DNA of 64,000 nt from PALSA-1003 sp963741315 (GCA_963741315.1 CAVUHK010000001.1:1-64000), one strand, 5' to 3'; positions 8,601 through 17,481 are shown, counted from the first letter of the stretch. A program made the numbers and translations. Notes: generated from the letters alone by a model not told the origin.

Positions 8601-8937
8601 GATTGTTTGTCCCGGGTCGGTGTCCGGCGCCACTCGTGGCGATGCCGGCGGGTTGACGTCGAGGGTTCGACGCTCGTGCGCGAAGGGGACGGATCGTTCC
8701 CGACCGCACTATCTGCATCCGGCCACGCGACGGAGGTCGTCCTTCGCTTCGGGGGCAATGGCCGGGCGCCCAGTACACATATTGCTGCATTGCACCAAAA
8801 CACAATGCGGTACGCGGGACCCTATCGTCCAATCACCATTTCCGATGTTGCGGATTTGCGGAGATTATGACGATTGCATAATATGGTGCATTGCACCAAA
8901 GCAGCCCACGGTCAACTCCGGCGAGAATGCACCGCCG
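8601..8937. promoter_or_regulatory. 337-base non-coding region with repeated TGCATTGCACCAAA boxes
   Basis: This is the only non-coding stretch over 300 bases in the window, upstream of the patatin gene and downstream of the fadH-like gene. TGCATTGCACCAAA occurs twice in the same orientation (8786-8799 and 8887-8900), with starts 101 bases apart. Around each copy the pattern TG-N-TGC-NNN-GCA-C can be read (8783-8795, 8884-8896). Around the second copy the core GGTGCATTGCACC is a perfect odd-centred palindrome. From memory, the Herbaspirillum PhaR consensus is TG-N-TGC-NNN-GCAA, differing only in the last base. I infer regulation by PhaR or a similar repressor. Confidence 0.55.
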
Positions 8938-10980
8938 CTAGACCGCCAGAGCGACCCGCGTCCCCTGGTCGATCGCGCGTCGCGCGTCGAGTTCGACCGC
9001 CACGTCGGCGCCGCCGATCAGCTGCGCGGCAATGCCCGCGGCCTGCAATGCTTCGTGCAGCTCGCGTCGCGGTTCCTGCCCTGCGCAAATCACCACGGTA
9101 TCGACTTCGAGCAGCCGCGGTTCGCCGTCGACCTTGATGTGCAGGCCCGCGTCGTCGATGCGCTCGTATTCGACCGCTGCCACCATCATGACGCCGCGCT
9201 TCTTGAGCAGCGCGCGACGGATCCAACCGGTGGTCTTGGCGAGGCCGGCGCCCACTTTGTCGGTCTTGCGCTGAAGCAGCCACAACCTGCGCGCCGGCGG
9301 CGGATCGTGCGCTTCCTTGAGCCCGCCGCGCTTCGCGAACTTCAGATCGATGCCCCATTCTTCCGCGAAACCCGCGATCGCCGGATCGCCGGCCTGCCCG
9401 TCGCTCAGGTGTCCGTCGGCAGGCGCGCTGGCGCTGAGCAATTCCGCGACGTCGAAACCGATGCCGCCGGCACCGATGATCGCGACACGCGCGCCAGCCT
9501 GCCGGCGACCCTCGACGATGTCGACGTAACTGGCGACCTTCGGGTGGTCGATGCCGGGAATCGACGGCGTGCGCGGGACGATGCCCGTTGCGAGGATCAC
9601 GTCGTCGAATCCGCGCAGCGCGTCGACGCCGACGCGCCGGTTCAACACGACCTGCACGCCGAGCTGCGCGAGCCGCGTGCGAAAGTAGCGCAGCGTCTCG
9701 GCGAACTCTTCCTTGCCCGGAATGCGGCGCGCGAGGTTGAACTGTCCGCCGATTTCGCCGGCGGCGTCGAACAGCGTCACAGCGTGGCCCCGCTCCGCGG
9801 CGGTTACCGCGCACGCCATGCCCGCGGGCCCTGCGCCGACGACCGCCACCTTGCGCTTCTGCGACGCGGCGGAGAGTTGCAGCTCGGTCTCGCGGCACGC
9901 GTAGGGATTGACCAGGCAGGTCGCGGTGCGACGAGTGAAGATCTGATCGAGGCACGCCTGGTTGCAGCCGATGCAGGTGTTTATTTCGGCAGCGCGATCC
10001 TGCGCGGCCTTGTTGACGAAGTCGGCGTCGGCGAGGAACGGACGCGCCATCGACACCATGTCCGCGTCGCCGCGCGCGAGGATCGCTTCGGCGGTCACGG
10101 GATCGTTGATGCGATTGGTGGTGATCAGCGGAATCTTCACCGCGCCGTTCAGCCGCCGCGTCACCCAGGTGTACGCCGCGCGCGGCACCATGGTCGCGAT
10201 GGTCGGGATACGCGCCTCGTGCCAGCCGATGCCGGTGTTGATGATCGTCGCGCCCGCCGCCTCGACCGCCTGCGCCAGCGCAACGACTTCGTCCCAGGTG
10301 CTGCCGCCCTCGACCAGGTCGAGCATCGACAGCCGGTAGATGATGATGAAGTTGCGGCCCACCGCCGCACGCGTGCGGCGCACGATCTCCACGGGAAAGC
10401 GGATCCGGTTGAGAAACGATCCGCCCCATTCGTCGTCGCGATGGTTGGTCTGCGGCGCGACGAACTGGTTGATGAGGTAACCTTCGGAACCCATGATCTC
10501 GACGCCGTCGTAGCCCGCCTGCTGCGCGAGCTCTGCGCAACGCGCGTAATCGGCGATGGTCTTGCCGATGCCCCATTGAGTGAGCGCACGTGGCCGGAAG
10601 GGCGTGATCGGCGACTTGAGGGCCGACGGCGCAACCAGCAGCGGGTGGTACGCGTAGCGCCCGCCGTGCAGGATCTGCATCGCGATCTTGCCGCCGGCGC
10701 CATGCACCGCGTCGGTGATCAGACGATGCTTGCCCAGCTGCCACGAGAACGACAGTTGCTGCGCGCGCGGCTCGAGTCGCCCGCACAGGTTCGGCGCGAT
10801 GCCGCCGGTGACGATGAGGCCCACGCCGCCGCGGGCGCGCGCGGCGTAGAACGCGGCGAGCTTGGTGAAACCGTCGGACTCTTCCTCGAGCCCGGTATGC
10901 ATCGAGCCCATGAGCACGCGATTCTTCAGCGTGGTGTAACCGAGGGCTAGTGGGGCGAGAAGGTGGGGGTAAGGTGACAT
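8938..10980 (-). CDS. fadH: NADPH-dependent 2,4-dienoyl-CoA reductase (FadH type)
   Basis: This 680-residue flavo-iron-sulfur enzyme reduces 2,4-dienoyl-CoA during beta-oxidation of polyunsaturated fatty acids. The N-terminal old-yellow-enzyme barrel (1-330) keeps the proton-transfer pair as Y168 (SEGYLINQF) and H254 (GWHEAR), each two positions after the E. coli residues. The 4Fe-4S cysteines are C336, C339, C343 and C355. The FAD motif VGAGPAGMA is at 381-389 and a second nucleotide-binding motif (IIGAGGIGFD) lies further on. The length fits the family. Other members of this fold (trimethylamine dehydrogenase, NADH:flavin oxidoreductases) are less likely because of the Tyr/His pair. Confidence 0.92.
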   Translation of the reverse strand: MSPYPHLLAPLALGYTTLKNRVLMGSMHTGLEEESDGFTKLAAFYAARARGGVGLIVTGGIAPNLCGRLEPRAQQLSFSWQLGKHRLITDAVHGAGGKIAMQILHGGRYAYHPLLVAPSALKSPITPFRPRALTQWGIGKTIADYARCAELAQQAGYDGVEIMGSEGYLINQFVAPQTNHRDDEWGGSFLNRIRFPVEIVRRTRAAVGRNFIIIYRLSMLDLVEGGSTWDEVVALAQAVEAAGATIINTGIGWHEARIPTIATMVPRAAYTWVTRRLNGAVKIPLITTNRINDPVTAEAILARGDADMVSMARPFLADADFVNKAAQDRAAEINTCIGCNQACLDQIFTRRTATCLVNPYACRETELQLSAASQKRKVAVVGAGPAGMACAVTAAERGHAVTLFDAAGEIGGQFNLARRIPGKEEFAETLRYFRTRLAQLGVQVVLNRRVGVDALRGFDDVILATGIVPRTPSIPGIDHPKVASYVDIVEGRRQAGARVAIIGAGGIGFDVAELLSASAPADGHLSDGQAGDPAIAGFAEEWGIDLKFAKRGGLKEAHDPPPARRLWLLQRKTDKVGAGLAKTTGWIRRALLKKRGVMMVAAVEYERIDDAGLHIKVDGEPRLLEVDTVVICAGQEPRRELHEALQAAGIAAQLIGGADVAVELDARRAIDQGTRVALAV

Positions 10981-11064
10981 GGCTCACGCGACAGTCGCCG
11001 AGGACGGCGACGGAAGCGTGAGGTTAATCGATTTTTGATTCTGGCGGCGAACGCCGCGGCCGGC

Positions 11065-11265
11065 TTAGGCCTCCAGGCGCACGTTGTCCAGCCTGCGCAT
11101 ATCGGCGGCCGTGGCAACGGGCGTCGCGTCGATTGCGACGCTGCTTCCTTGCAGTGACTTTATCCCCTGCCAGAGCCCCATCACTGCTGCCGCAATCACC
11201 AGCACAATACCGATTTCGACGAGCGAAGTGTCGTAGTTACCCAAAAATGCCAACGTGGTGTCCAT
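11065..11265 (-). CDS. small single-span membrane protein, unknown function
   Basis: This 66-residue protein begins at ATG 11265 with AAGGAG eight bases upstream, a convincing translation start. One hydrophobic helix (about residues 15-34, EIGIVLVIAAAVMGLW) is followed by a short polar tail. I do not recognise a family. It stands alone between fadH and gshA with about 150 bases of upstream sequence, enough for its own promoter. Confidence 0.65.
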   Translation of the reverse strand: MDTTLAFLGNYDTSLVEIGIVLVIAAAVMGLWQGIKSLQGSSVAIDATPVATAADMRRLDNVRLEA

Positions 11266-11417
11266 TGAAAATCTCCTTGTGGGAAATAGTCGTTACGGCC
11301 TCAAGCATCGCCGCAATGCACAGGGAGAAAAATAGGACAAACGTGGATACGACTGTAGGACAGGGCTGAAGGGCAAGCCGCGAGGCGAAAGTCCCTCGCT
11401 CCGAAAGCACCACCAAG

Positions 11418-12950
11418 TCAAACGGTTAGGCGTTCCGGAGCCAGGTATTTTTGCAGGTAAGCCTCGAACGAAAGGCTGTCGGCTGCCTCGATCTGCCGCT
11501 GTTTTACCAGCGAACCTTCGGCCAGGCGGCCGTAGCGATCGGCGACTTCCTTCGAGAACGGCAATTTCCAGATCGCGTCGCGATGCAGCACCGACTGCGT
11601 CAATGCGAAGCGAACGTGCGAATTGTCGAAGTCGCGAGTCATCGATTGCAGCACCTGCGCCGAGGGAGTGAGCTCGGGGTCGTGCAGCGCCTCGACTGCG
11701 CCGGCGAGAACGTTGGCGTGCGCGTTGGCGGATATCGCGGCGCCACCGGCGGTCGCCGCATCGAGTGCCGCCGCGATCGGCTCGCACTCCGCGAGAATTT
11801 CCGAGGCCCAATCGAACATCAGGACCTCTCCATCCCCGCGCAGCAGTTGCAGCCCCGGCTCGCGCCCGCGTGACGCCACGCGCTGCTGATTGGTAACGAC
11901 GGCAGCCAATTCGCGTGGATTGTCGGGCGGGCTGTCGCAGAGCAGGCAATGCAGCAGGAACACGTCGAGCAGGCGCATGGTCGCAGCGTCGATGCCGACG
12001 GCTTCGAAAGGATCGAGGTCCATCAGGCGCACTTCGACGTACTCGACGCCGCGGTCGCGCAGCGCATGCAACGGCCGCTCGCCCGGACGGATGCGGCGCT
12101 TGGGCCGGATCGTGCCGTAGAACTCGTTTTCGATTTGAAGCAGGCTGGTGGCGAGCTGGTGGTAGTCGTCGCCCTGCCGGATGCCGTACTTCTGATACGG
12201 TGGGTACGGCCGGGTCATCGCCTCTTGCAGCGATTCGGCGTAGCTGTCGAGACAGTTGTAGCTCACCTGCAGCTTGGATTGCGCATCGCTCTGGTAGCCC
12301 AATCGGCCCATCCGAAGCGACGTTGCATGCGGCAAATAGAGCGTATCCGCGCTCAGAGGCTGCAATTCGTGGTCTCGACCCGCGACAAAGCTCGAGCACA
12401 CCGCCGGTGACGCGCCGAACAGATACAGCAACAACCACGAATGACGCCGGAAATTGCGGATCAGCGCGAAGTACGTGTCGTTGGATACGGTGTCGGGCAA
12501 CGAGAAGTTGTAGTGAATTCCGGAAATCGTCTGCATGCGCCGGCCATAGCGGTACGACAGCCCCTTGCGGTAGACGCTCTTGGTGCGGCCGACGTTGGAC
12601 GTGCCGTAACGGCCAATGGGAATGGCGTCGTCGGCGGGCAGCTGGCAGGGCATGCTCGACGCCCAGAGCAATTCGTCGCCGATCGCGCGATATACCACCT
12701 GGTGGATCTCCGCAATCTCGGCAATGCACGCCTCGGGCGTGGAATGGACGCCAGTGATCAGCTCCAGCTGGGACTCGCTGAAGTCCGTCGTTACCGACGG
12801 GTGCGTCAGCGCCGAGCCCAGCGGCGCGGGATGCGGCGTGATCGCGAGCTTGCCATCGGGGCGCACGCGCAGGCTTTCCTTTTCGATGCCGCGGCGCAGG
12901 CCGCCAAGCGCCGCAGGCGATAGCGCGGCAAGGCGATCGCGATCAAGCAC
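11418..12950 (-). CDS. gshA: glutamate-cysteine ligase
   Basis: This 510-residue enzyme catalyses the first and rate-setting step of glutathione synthesis, ATP-dependent joining of L-glutamate to L-cysteine. It belongs to the E. coli-type gamma-proteobacterial family. The N-terminal GIEKESLRV holds the Glu pair that binds metal and glutamate. TDFSESQLELIT and SSMPCQLP follow, and HYNFSLP is the family block around residue 147. The length matches E. coli GshA (518). No gshB is in the window. It lies alone on the minus strand, diverging from the NnrU gene. Confidence 0.95.
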   Translation of the reverse strand: MLDRDRLAALSPAALGGLRRGIEKESLRVRPDGKLAITPHPAPLGSALTHPSVTTDFSESQLELITGVHSTPEACIAEIAEIHQVVYRAIGDELLWASSMPCQLPADDAIPIGRYGTSNVGRTKSVYRKGLSYRYGRRMQTISGIHYNFSLPDTVSNDTYFALIRNFRRHSWLLLYLFGASPAVCSSFVAGRDHELQPLSADTLYLPHATSLRMGRLGYQSDAQSKLQVSYNCLDSYAESLQEAMTRPYPPYQKYGIRQGDDYHQLATSLLQIENEFYGTIRPKRRIRPGERPLHALRDRGVEYVEVRLMDLDPFEAVGIDAATMRLLDVFLLHCLLCDSPPDNPRELAAVVTNQQRVASRGREPGLQLLRGDGEVLMFDWASEILAECEPIAAALDAATAGGAAISANAHANVLAGAVEALHDPELTPSAQVLQSMTRDFDNSHVRFALTQSVLHRDAIWKLPFSKEVADRYGRLAEGSLVKQRQIEAADSLSFEAYLQKYLAPERLTV

Positions 12951-13136
12951 GGGAATCTCGCGGCGAAGGAGGGGCGATGGTCATTGCCTAGGCTCAGGTG
13001 CACCACATGCGGCGCGACGCGCATTGTATAACGTCGCAATACCCGGCCGCTCAGGGCCGGCGAACCGGACCGGGCATTTTTCGCACCGGGAAGTGATAAT
13101 GACGGATTGGCAATCCTGAACGCAAGCGACTCTGCA

Positions 13137-13715
13137 ATGATCTACCTCGTTCTCGGTCTCATCGTCTTCCTCGGCGTACATTCGATACGCATTTTCGCCG
13201 GCGAGTGGCGCACTGCGCAGCTCGCGCGAATGGGCGAAGGCAAATGGAGGGGGATTTATTCGGTAGTGTCGCTGGCGGGACTGGTGCTGCTCGTCTGGGG
13301 ATTCGGCCAGGCGCGCCACAACCCGATCGTGCTTTGGAGCCCGCCGCAGTGGACACACCACGTCGCTGCGCTGCTCACGCTGATCGCTTTCGTGCTGATC
13401 GTCGCCGGCAACCTTCGCGGGACGCGGATCAAGCACGCGCTGGGCCACCCAATGGTGCTAGGGGTGAAGGTTTGGGCCTTCGCGCATCTGATCAGTAACG
13501 GTACCCTTGCCGACGCGGTCCTGTTCGGCTCGTTCTTGATCTGGGCGGCCGTCGACTATTCGTCGTCGCGCCGACGCGATCGCGCGACCGGCACGGTCTA
13601 TCCGGCGGGAACCGCCGGGCGCGACGCGCTGGCGATCGTCATTGGCGCCGCAGCGTGGGTGGTCTTCGCATTCTGGTTGCACGGCTGGCTGATCGGCGTG
13701 CGACCGCTCGGGTAG
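13137..13715 (+). CDS. NnrU family membrane protein
   Basis: This 192-residue integral membrane protein has about six hydrophobic helices. I preferred ATG 13137, which places the first helix at once; a TTG at 13107 would add ten residues. The motifs GVHSIRIFAGEWR, VLWSPPQW and ALGHPMVLGVKVWAFAHL are typical of NnrU. The family was named in denitrifiers and is related to 15-cis-zeta-carotene isomerase (Z-ISO), which binds haem b. The H-x-H-type histidines (TWTHH-like and FAHL) could be haem ligands. No nitrite or nitric oxide reductase gene is nearby, so a denitrification role is not implied. Confidence 0.9.
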   Translation: MIYLVLGLIVFLGVHSIRIFAGEWRTAQLARMGEGKWRGIYSVVSLAGLVLLVWGFGQARHNPIVLWSPPQWTHHVAALLTLIAFVLIVAGNLRGTRIKHALGHPMVLGVKVWAFAHLISNGTLADAVLFGSFLIWAAVDYSSSRRRDRATGTVYPAGTAGRDALAIVIGAAAWVVFAFWLHGWLIGVRPLG

Positions 13716-13746
13716 CGACATCGGGCCAGCGGCAACATACCGCGGG

Positions 13747-14268
13747 TCAGCGCACGCCGCGCGCTGGGGGTTCCCACTGTGGAGCGGTGGCGCTGGGCAG
13801 TCGCAACATGTACATCATGCGAATCGCGGTTTCGCGGCCTCGGTAATAGCCCTCGAGTCGCAGCGTCTCGACGAATCCCAGCGCGCGGTAGAAAGCGTAC
13901 GCAGTCCGATTGCGCGCGCGCAATTCGAGATGCACCGTCGCGACCCCCGCTGTTGCGGCCGTATCGAGCAGCCAGCGCGCCATCCGCCGTCCAACACCGC
14001 GACGCTGATGGCTCGGACGAATCGCCAGCAGCATCAGGTGCGCTCGTTCGTCGCCCAGCGTCATTGCCGCGAAACCTGCCGTGCGCTCGCCATCCGCCGC
14101 GATCAAGGTCACGATGTTCGGATCGGCCAGCAATTGCCGGATCCGCTCGGCACGGTATTGCCAGCCCAGCCCGACCTCGATCAGGTCGCGCGACATCGCG
14201 GCAAGCGTTGGTGCATCGTTGCTGTAGGCCAAGCGCAGGGTGATGTCCGCAAGGTTCATAATATCCAT
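13747..14268 (-). CDS. GNAT family N-acetyltransferase
   Basis: This is a 173-residue acyltransferase from ATG 14268; ATG 14259, three codons on, is an alternative. The acetyl-CoA pyrophosphate loop is visible as HQRRGVGRRMARWLL. It is followed by LELRARNRTAYAFYRALGF, the usual GNAT motif B with a Tyr, and a short ETLRLEGYYRGRE end. Such proteins acetylate small amines or protein N-termini (RimI-like). The substrate cannot be told here. It diverges from the intradiol dioxygenase gene. Confidence 0.87.
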   Translation of the reverse strand: MDIMNLADITLRLAYSNDAPTLAAMSRDLIEVGLGWQYRAERIRQLLADPNIVTLIAADGERTAGFAAMTLGDERAHLMLLAIRPSHQRRGVGRRMARWLLDTAATAGVATVHLELRARNRTAYAFYRALGFVETLRLEGYYRGRETAIRMMYMLRLPSATAPQWEPPARGVR

Positions 14269-14341
14269 TGTGCCACGACGTTGATAACGTGGGCGCTTGC
14301 ACCTATTGGCGCGCGCCAGGATTCCAGCTTTGGAGTACACA

Positions 14342-15085
14342 ATGAACCACGAAGACCGGCGCGCTCACCGGCGCCTCACCCGCCGCGAAACGCTGGCGCT
14401 TATCGGCGCCTCGGGCATTGCGTTGCTGACCGGTGCGCGGTCGTCCAGCGCGGCTGGCGTTGCGAACACCGCTGCACCACCGACGTGCGTGATGCGTCCG
14501 GCGCAGACCGAGGGCCCGTTCTTTGTAGACGGCGAGCTGCAACGCTCCGACATTCGCACCGACACGCGCGATGGCAGTGTCAAGGCGGGTGTTCCGTTGC
14601 GCCTGCGGTTCCAGGTGTCGCAAGCCGGGAGCGCGGCGTGCATCCCGCTGGCTGGCGTGCAGGTCCATGTCTGGCACTCGGACGCCGCGGGCAGTTACTC
14701 GGACCCGGGCGAACGCCGGGCGTCGGCCGCGAGCCAGCAGTTTCTGCGCGGGTTCCAGCTCACCAACGCGACAGGCGATGCGGAATTTCTGACTATCTAT
14801 CCCGGCTGGTACCAAGGGCGGGCTCCGCATATTCACTTCAAGTTGCGGATGGCGGCGGCGAGCGCGACGCCAGGCAGCCGCGAGTTCACCGCGCAAATTT
14901 ATTTCGACGACGCGCTGTCGGATCGGGTATACGCCACGGCGCCATACGCACGGCGCGGCCGCCGGGCGGTGCGCAATGCCGACGACTTCGTCTTCCGCGA
15001 CGGCGGCGATCAGCTGCTGCTCGCTTCCACGCGTGACGGGGATGGCTACACGGGAGTGTTCGCTATCGGCGTGCTGACGGCGTAA
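14342..15085 (+). CDS. intradiol ring-cleavage dioxygenase, Tat-exported
   Basis: This 247-residue protein belongs to the protocatechuate 3,4-/catechol 1,2-dioxygenase family, non-haem Fe(III) enzymes that open catechol rings between the hydroxyls. The N-terminus (RRLTRRETLALIGASGIALL) looks like a twin-arginine signal, so the enzyme probably folds with its iron and is then exported. The Tyr/Tyr/His/His ligands fit AGSYSD, then PGWYQGRAPHIHFKL near residue 160. QTEGPFF is also family-typical. No beta-ketoadipate genes are adjacent. Exported members are known but their natural substrates are mostly unclear. Confidence 0.9.
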   Translation: MNHEDRRAHRRLTRRETLALIGASGIALLTGARSSSAAGVANTAAPPTCVMRPAQTEGPFFVDGELQRSDIRTDTRDGSVKAGVPLRLRFQVSQAGSAACIPLAGVQVHVWHSDAAGSYSDPGERRASAASQQFLRGFQLTNATGDAEFLTIYPGWYQGRAPHIHFKLRMAAASATPGSREFTAQIYFDDALSDRVYATAPYARRGRRAVRNADDFVFRDGGDQLLLASTRDGDGYTGVFAIGVLTA

Positions 15086-15154
15086 CCCGACGACATTGGC
15101 GCAACCGCGCCGGATGTCCCGAGGCGCAAGCGGATGTCGCCAACCTTGCGCGAA

Positions 15155-17215
15155 TCAGAAGGTGCAACTTGCCGGGACCGGACCAACCCGCGCGAGGCCG
15201 ATGCTCCCCGACTGGCCGGCGTTGGATCCGCCGGTGAACGTGAAGCTGAGCGTCGCTGCATTGCAATTGCTGAAGGTCAACCGCCCGGTGCCCGCCTGGG
15301 CTGTCGTCGGCGCGGGTGCGGCAATGTTGAACTGGCCGCCCGTTGTTTCATACAGCACGAAAGGGATCGACCGGCCGCCGGGTTGGTAGCTTGCCTCCCC
15401 CGTGTACCAGCGCTGGCCCGCAGCGCCCAGCGTGAGTCCGTTGACCGCGTAGGTGTACCAGGCGAAGAACAACACCCTGTCGACCGGGTTGAGTTCGATC
15501 ACGAAGCCCTGCCCCGACTTCGCCGGGTCGTACCAGTTGCCCGACAGACCGAAGTCGCCGCCGGCGCCGGTGCTGCCACCCTGCGCGCAGCTGACGTTGG
15601 GCGTGAGGCGCGTCAGGGGCACCGTCCCGATGCGGCCCGAGCCATCGGTGAAGGTGTAGCTCAACTGCGCGGTCGTGCAGTCGGCGAAACTCAACGCCAC
15701 GTCGCCAGCGCGCACGCTGTCGGTGACCGGCGCTGCGTTGAAGTTGCCTCCGATGTTCTGGTACACGGGCAGTACCGCAGCCGAATCACCCGCGAGCACG
15801 TGGCCGCCGAAGGTGTACCAGCGATTGTGGTCGGCGCCTCCACCGCCGCTGTTGTCGAAGGTGAACCAGCCGCCTTGCAGGAACCCCGTACCTGGCGCGA
15901 CGTTGTCCTGGAAAACCTCGATCTCGAAGCCCTGGCCGCTGGTCGCTGCCTGATACCACGACCCCGTCAGTCCCTGCTGATCGACATTCGGTGCGCTGGT
16001 CCCGACATTTATCGAGAAGCTGCGCCTTGCGAACGATCGCGCGCCGGTGTCGCAGCCATTGAGGAAGTACGCGTAACCCGCCTGCACGATGTGGCCCGAT
16101 GCGGCCCCGGGAGACATCAGCGACGGATACCACCCATCGAAGGACATGCCATCCGAACCCACCTGGCCGGGACATGGGTCGAGCAACGCGAACTGCGAAT
16201 TGCGGATCATCTGCGGAACGGTCCAGTCCTGCAGCTCGAGGCTGGTCGCGGTGGAGAAGTACCACGCGGCCTGCGCCTGCGGCAGCGAGCGGCAGACAAA
16301 GGTCATCAGGTAGAGCTTGAGCGGATCGAAGTGGTAGATCGACGCCATCCCCTGTCCGCCGACGCAGCCGCCCGCGGGCAGCACTCCGCTGTCCGCGCCA
16401 CCGATGCCCGGCGTGCTGAACGCACCCCCATTCCACTTTGCGAAGGTCAACTGCCCACTCCCGCCGAGCGGCGCGCGCGCGATGCGGATCTTGCCATCAG
16501 ACGTGAGCCCCGGTCCTAGCGGCGCCACGTAGGTCACGTAGAGATAATTGCCATCGACGATCGCGCTGGGAATCGCGTTGCCCATCGCTGCCGGCGAGGA
16601 TTCGGTTGCCGGTTCGGGCGCGGCCAGCTTCAGCGCCGGGTAGCGATCGGCATTGCCGAATTCGGCGTTGGCCGGCTGCGGCCAGGTCTTGCCGTTGTCC
16701 GTCGATCGGGCGATGCCGATCGTTGCGTAGAAAGGCTGCTGCCAGACGCCACCCGGACAGTGATTTTCGGCCTCGTAGACCATGATCAGGTTGCCCGGCG
16801 GTCGCGTCGGATCCTGAACCACCGATCCGGGCCCTGCGTAGTTTTCGTCGAACTCCGCATCGAATACTGGATTGCAGGTGGTGAAGCGAACCGGAACCGT
16901 CATCACCTGGCCGGCGTAGCCAGGCGCGAACGCGAAGTGCTGCAGATCGGTTGTCGCGAGCACGACAGTTCCCGACGTACCTCCCGTCAGGCTCGACGAG
17001 GCGAAGATGCGATACGCGTTCGCGCCGGGATCCGGCGGAAAGATCGTCGTGTGCTCGTCGGGCAGGCTCGGCAGGTTGGCGGGATAGTTGAGCGCTTCGT
17101 CCGATCCCACCGACATCGTTATGGGCGGCTGTGCCGCTGCGACCCAGCAGGAGTCGGCGGCGATCGCGATGGTCAGGATGACGCAGCTGCGAATCGAACG
17201 TGTCATTGGATGCAT
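15155..17215 (-). CDS. large secreted protein with sialidase-like N-terminal region and two SGQGF repeat domains
   Basis: This 686-residue protein starts at ATG 17215, preceded by GAGGT. It has a signal peptide ending near VAAAQP (residue 27). Residues ~30-430 carry an Asp-box-like ARSTDNGKTWP motif and blade-like repeats reminiscent of sialidase or glycosidase beta-propellers, with several Cys pairs. Two tandem ~125-residue units follow: each begins G-L-x-G-x-WY-x-P/A-x-x-SGQGF-x-IE, contains a GGWFTF or FAWYTY block and RWYT, and ends at a Cys. I know the SGQGF unit from secreted proteins of Betaproteobacteria and Xanthomonadales but not its function. It is probably extracellular or outer-membrane-associated; enzymatic activity is unproven. 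Confidence 0.75.
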   Translation of the reverse strand: MHPMTRSIRSCVILTIAIAADSCWVAAAQPPITMSVGSDEALNYPANLPSLPDEHTTIFPPDPGANAYRIFASSSLTGGTSGTVVLATTDLQHFAFAPGYAGQVMTVPVRFTTCNPVFDAEFDENYAGPGSVVQDPTRPPGNLIMVYEAENHCPGGVWQQPFYATIGIARSTDNGKTWPQPANAEFGNADRYPALKLAAPEPATESSPAAMGNAIPSAIVDGNYLYVTYVAPLGPGLTSDGKIRIARAPLGGSGQLTFAKWNGGAFSTPGIGGADSGVLPAGGCVGGQGMASIYHFDPLKLYLMTFVCRSLPQAQAAWYFSTATSLELQDWTVPQMIRNSQFALLDPCPGQVGSDGMSFDGWYPSLMSPGAASGHIVQAGYAYFLNGCDTGARSFARRSFSINVGTSAPNVDQQGLTGSWYQAATSGQGFEIEVFQDNVAPGTGFLQGGWFTFDNSGGGGADHNRWYTFGGHVLAGDSAAVLPVYQNIGGNFNAAPVTDSVRAGDVALSFADCTTAQLSYTFTDGSGRIGTVPLTRLTPNVSCAQGGSTGAGGDFGLSGNWYDPAKSGQGFVIELNPVDRVLFFAWYTYAVNGLTLGAAGQRWYTGEASYQPGGRSIPFVLYETTGGQFNIAAPAPTTAQAGTGRLTFSNCNAATLSFTFTGGSNAGQSGSIGLARVGPVPASCTF

Positions 17216-17408
17216 GTGACACCTCGCATTCGTCGAGCGGCCCGACGCCCGGGCCTCCGGATGCTTAGTGTGCGAGCGATGCGCAAAGTTCGCCACTGCG
17301 CACGCCGTCCGATGGCGAAACCCGCAGCACGACAGCTTGTTGCAAGCCTTGTGCGTTCACGACGATGGGCGCCCAAAAGCATGCTCACCGCTCGTCCGCC
17401 GCCACAGA

Positions 17409-17460
17409 TTGACTGAAGTCCAAGACTGGACTATGCTTAACATATAGTCCACTACTGGAT
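17409..17460 (+). promoter_or_regulatory. promoter and paired operator of the Xre-RES toxin-antitoxin operon
   Basis: A sigma-70-like promoter is visible: TTGACT at 17409-17414, a 17-base spacer and TATGCT at 17432-17437, placing transcription start near 17444. Over it lie two copies of TCCA-N4-TGGA (17419-17430 and 17448-17459), 29 bases apart. The half-sites also form a larger inverted repeat TGGACTAT-N9-ATAGTCCA (17427-17451). Such symmetry over the -10 fits autorepression by the antitoxin, which is usual for toxin-antitoxin operons. Confidence 0.75.
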
Positions 17461-17481
17461 CAAGCTTTTCATAGGACGCCG

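Noticed and set aside
8599..10950. 783-residue open frame opposite the dienoyl-CoA reductase
   Set aside because: Composition is antisense-like (Arg/His/Asp-rich), and the opposite strand carries all FadH motifs.
13043..13081. Hairpin CCGGCC-N6-GGCCGG with a T-run ahead of the NnrU gene
   Set aside because: No gene ends here on the plus strand and the stem is only 6 bp. It could be an attenuator, but the evidence is too thin to list.
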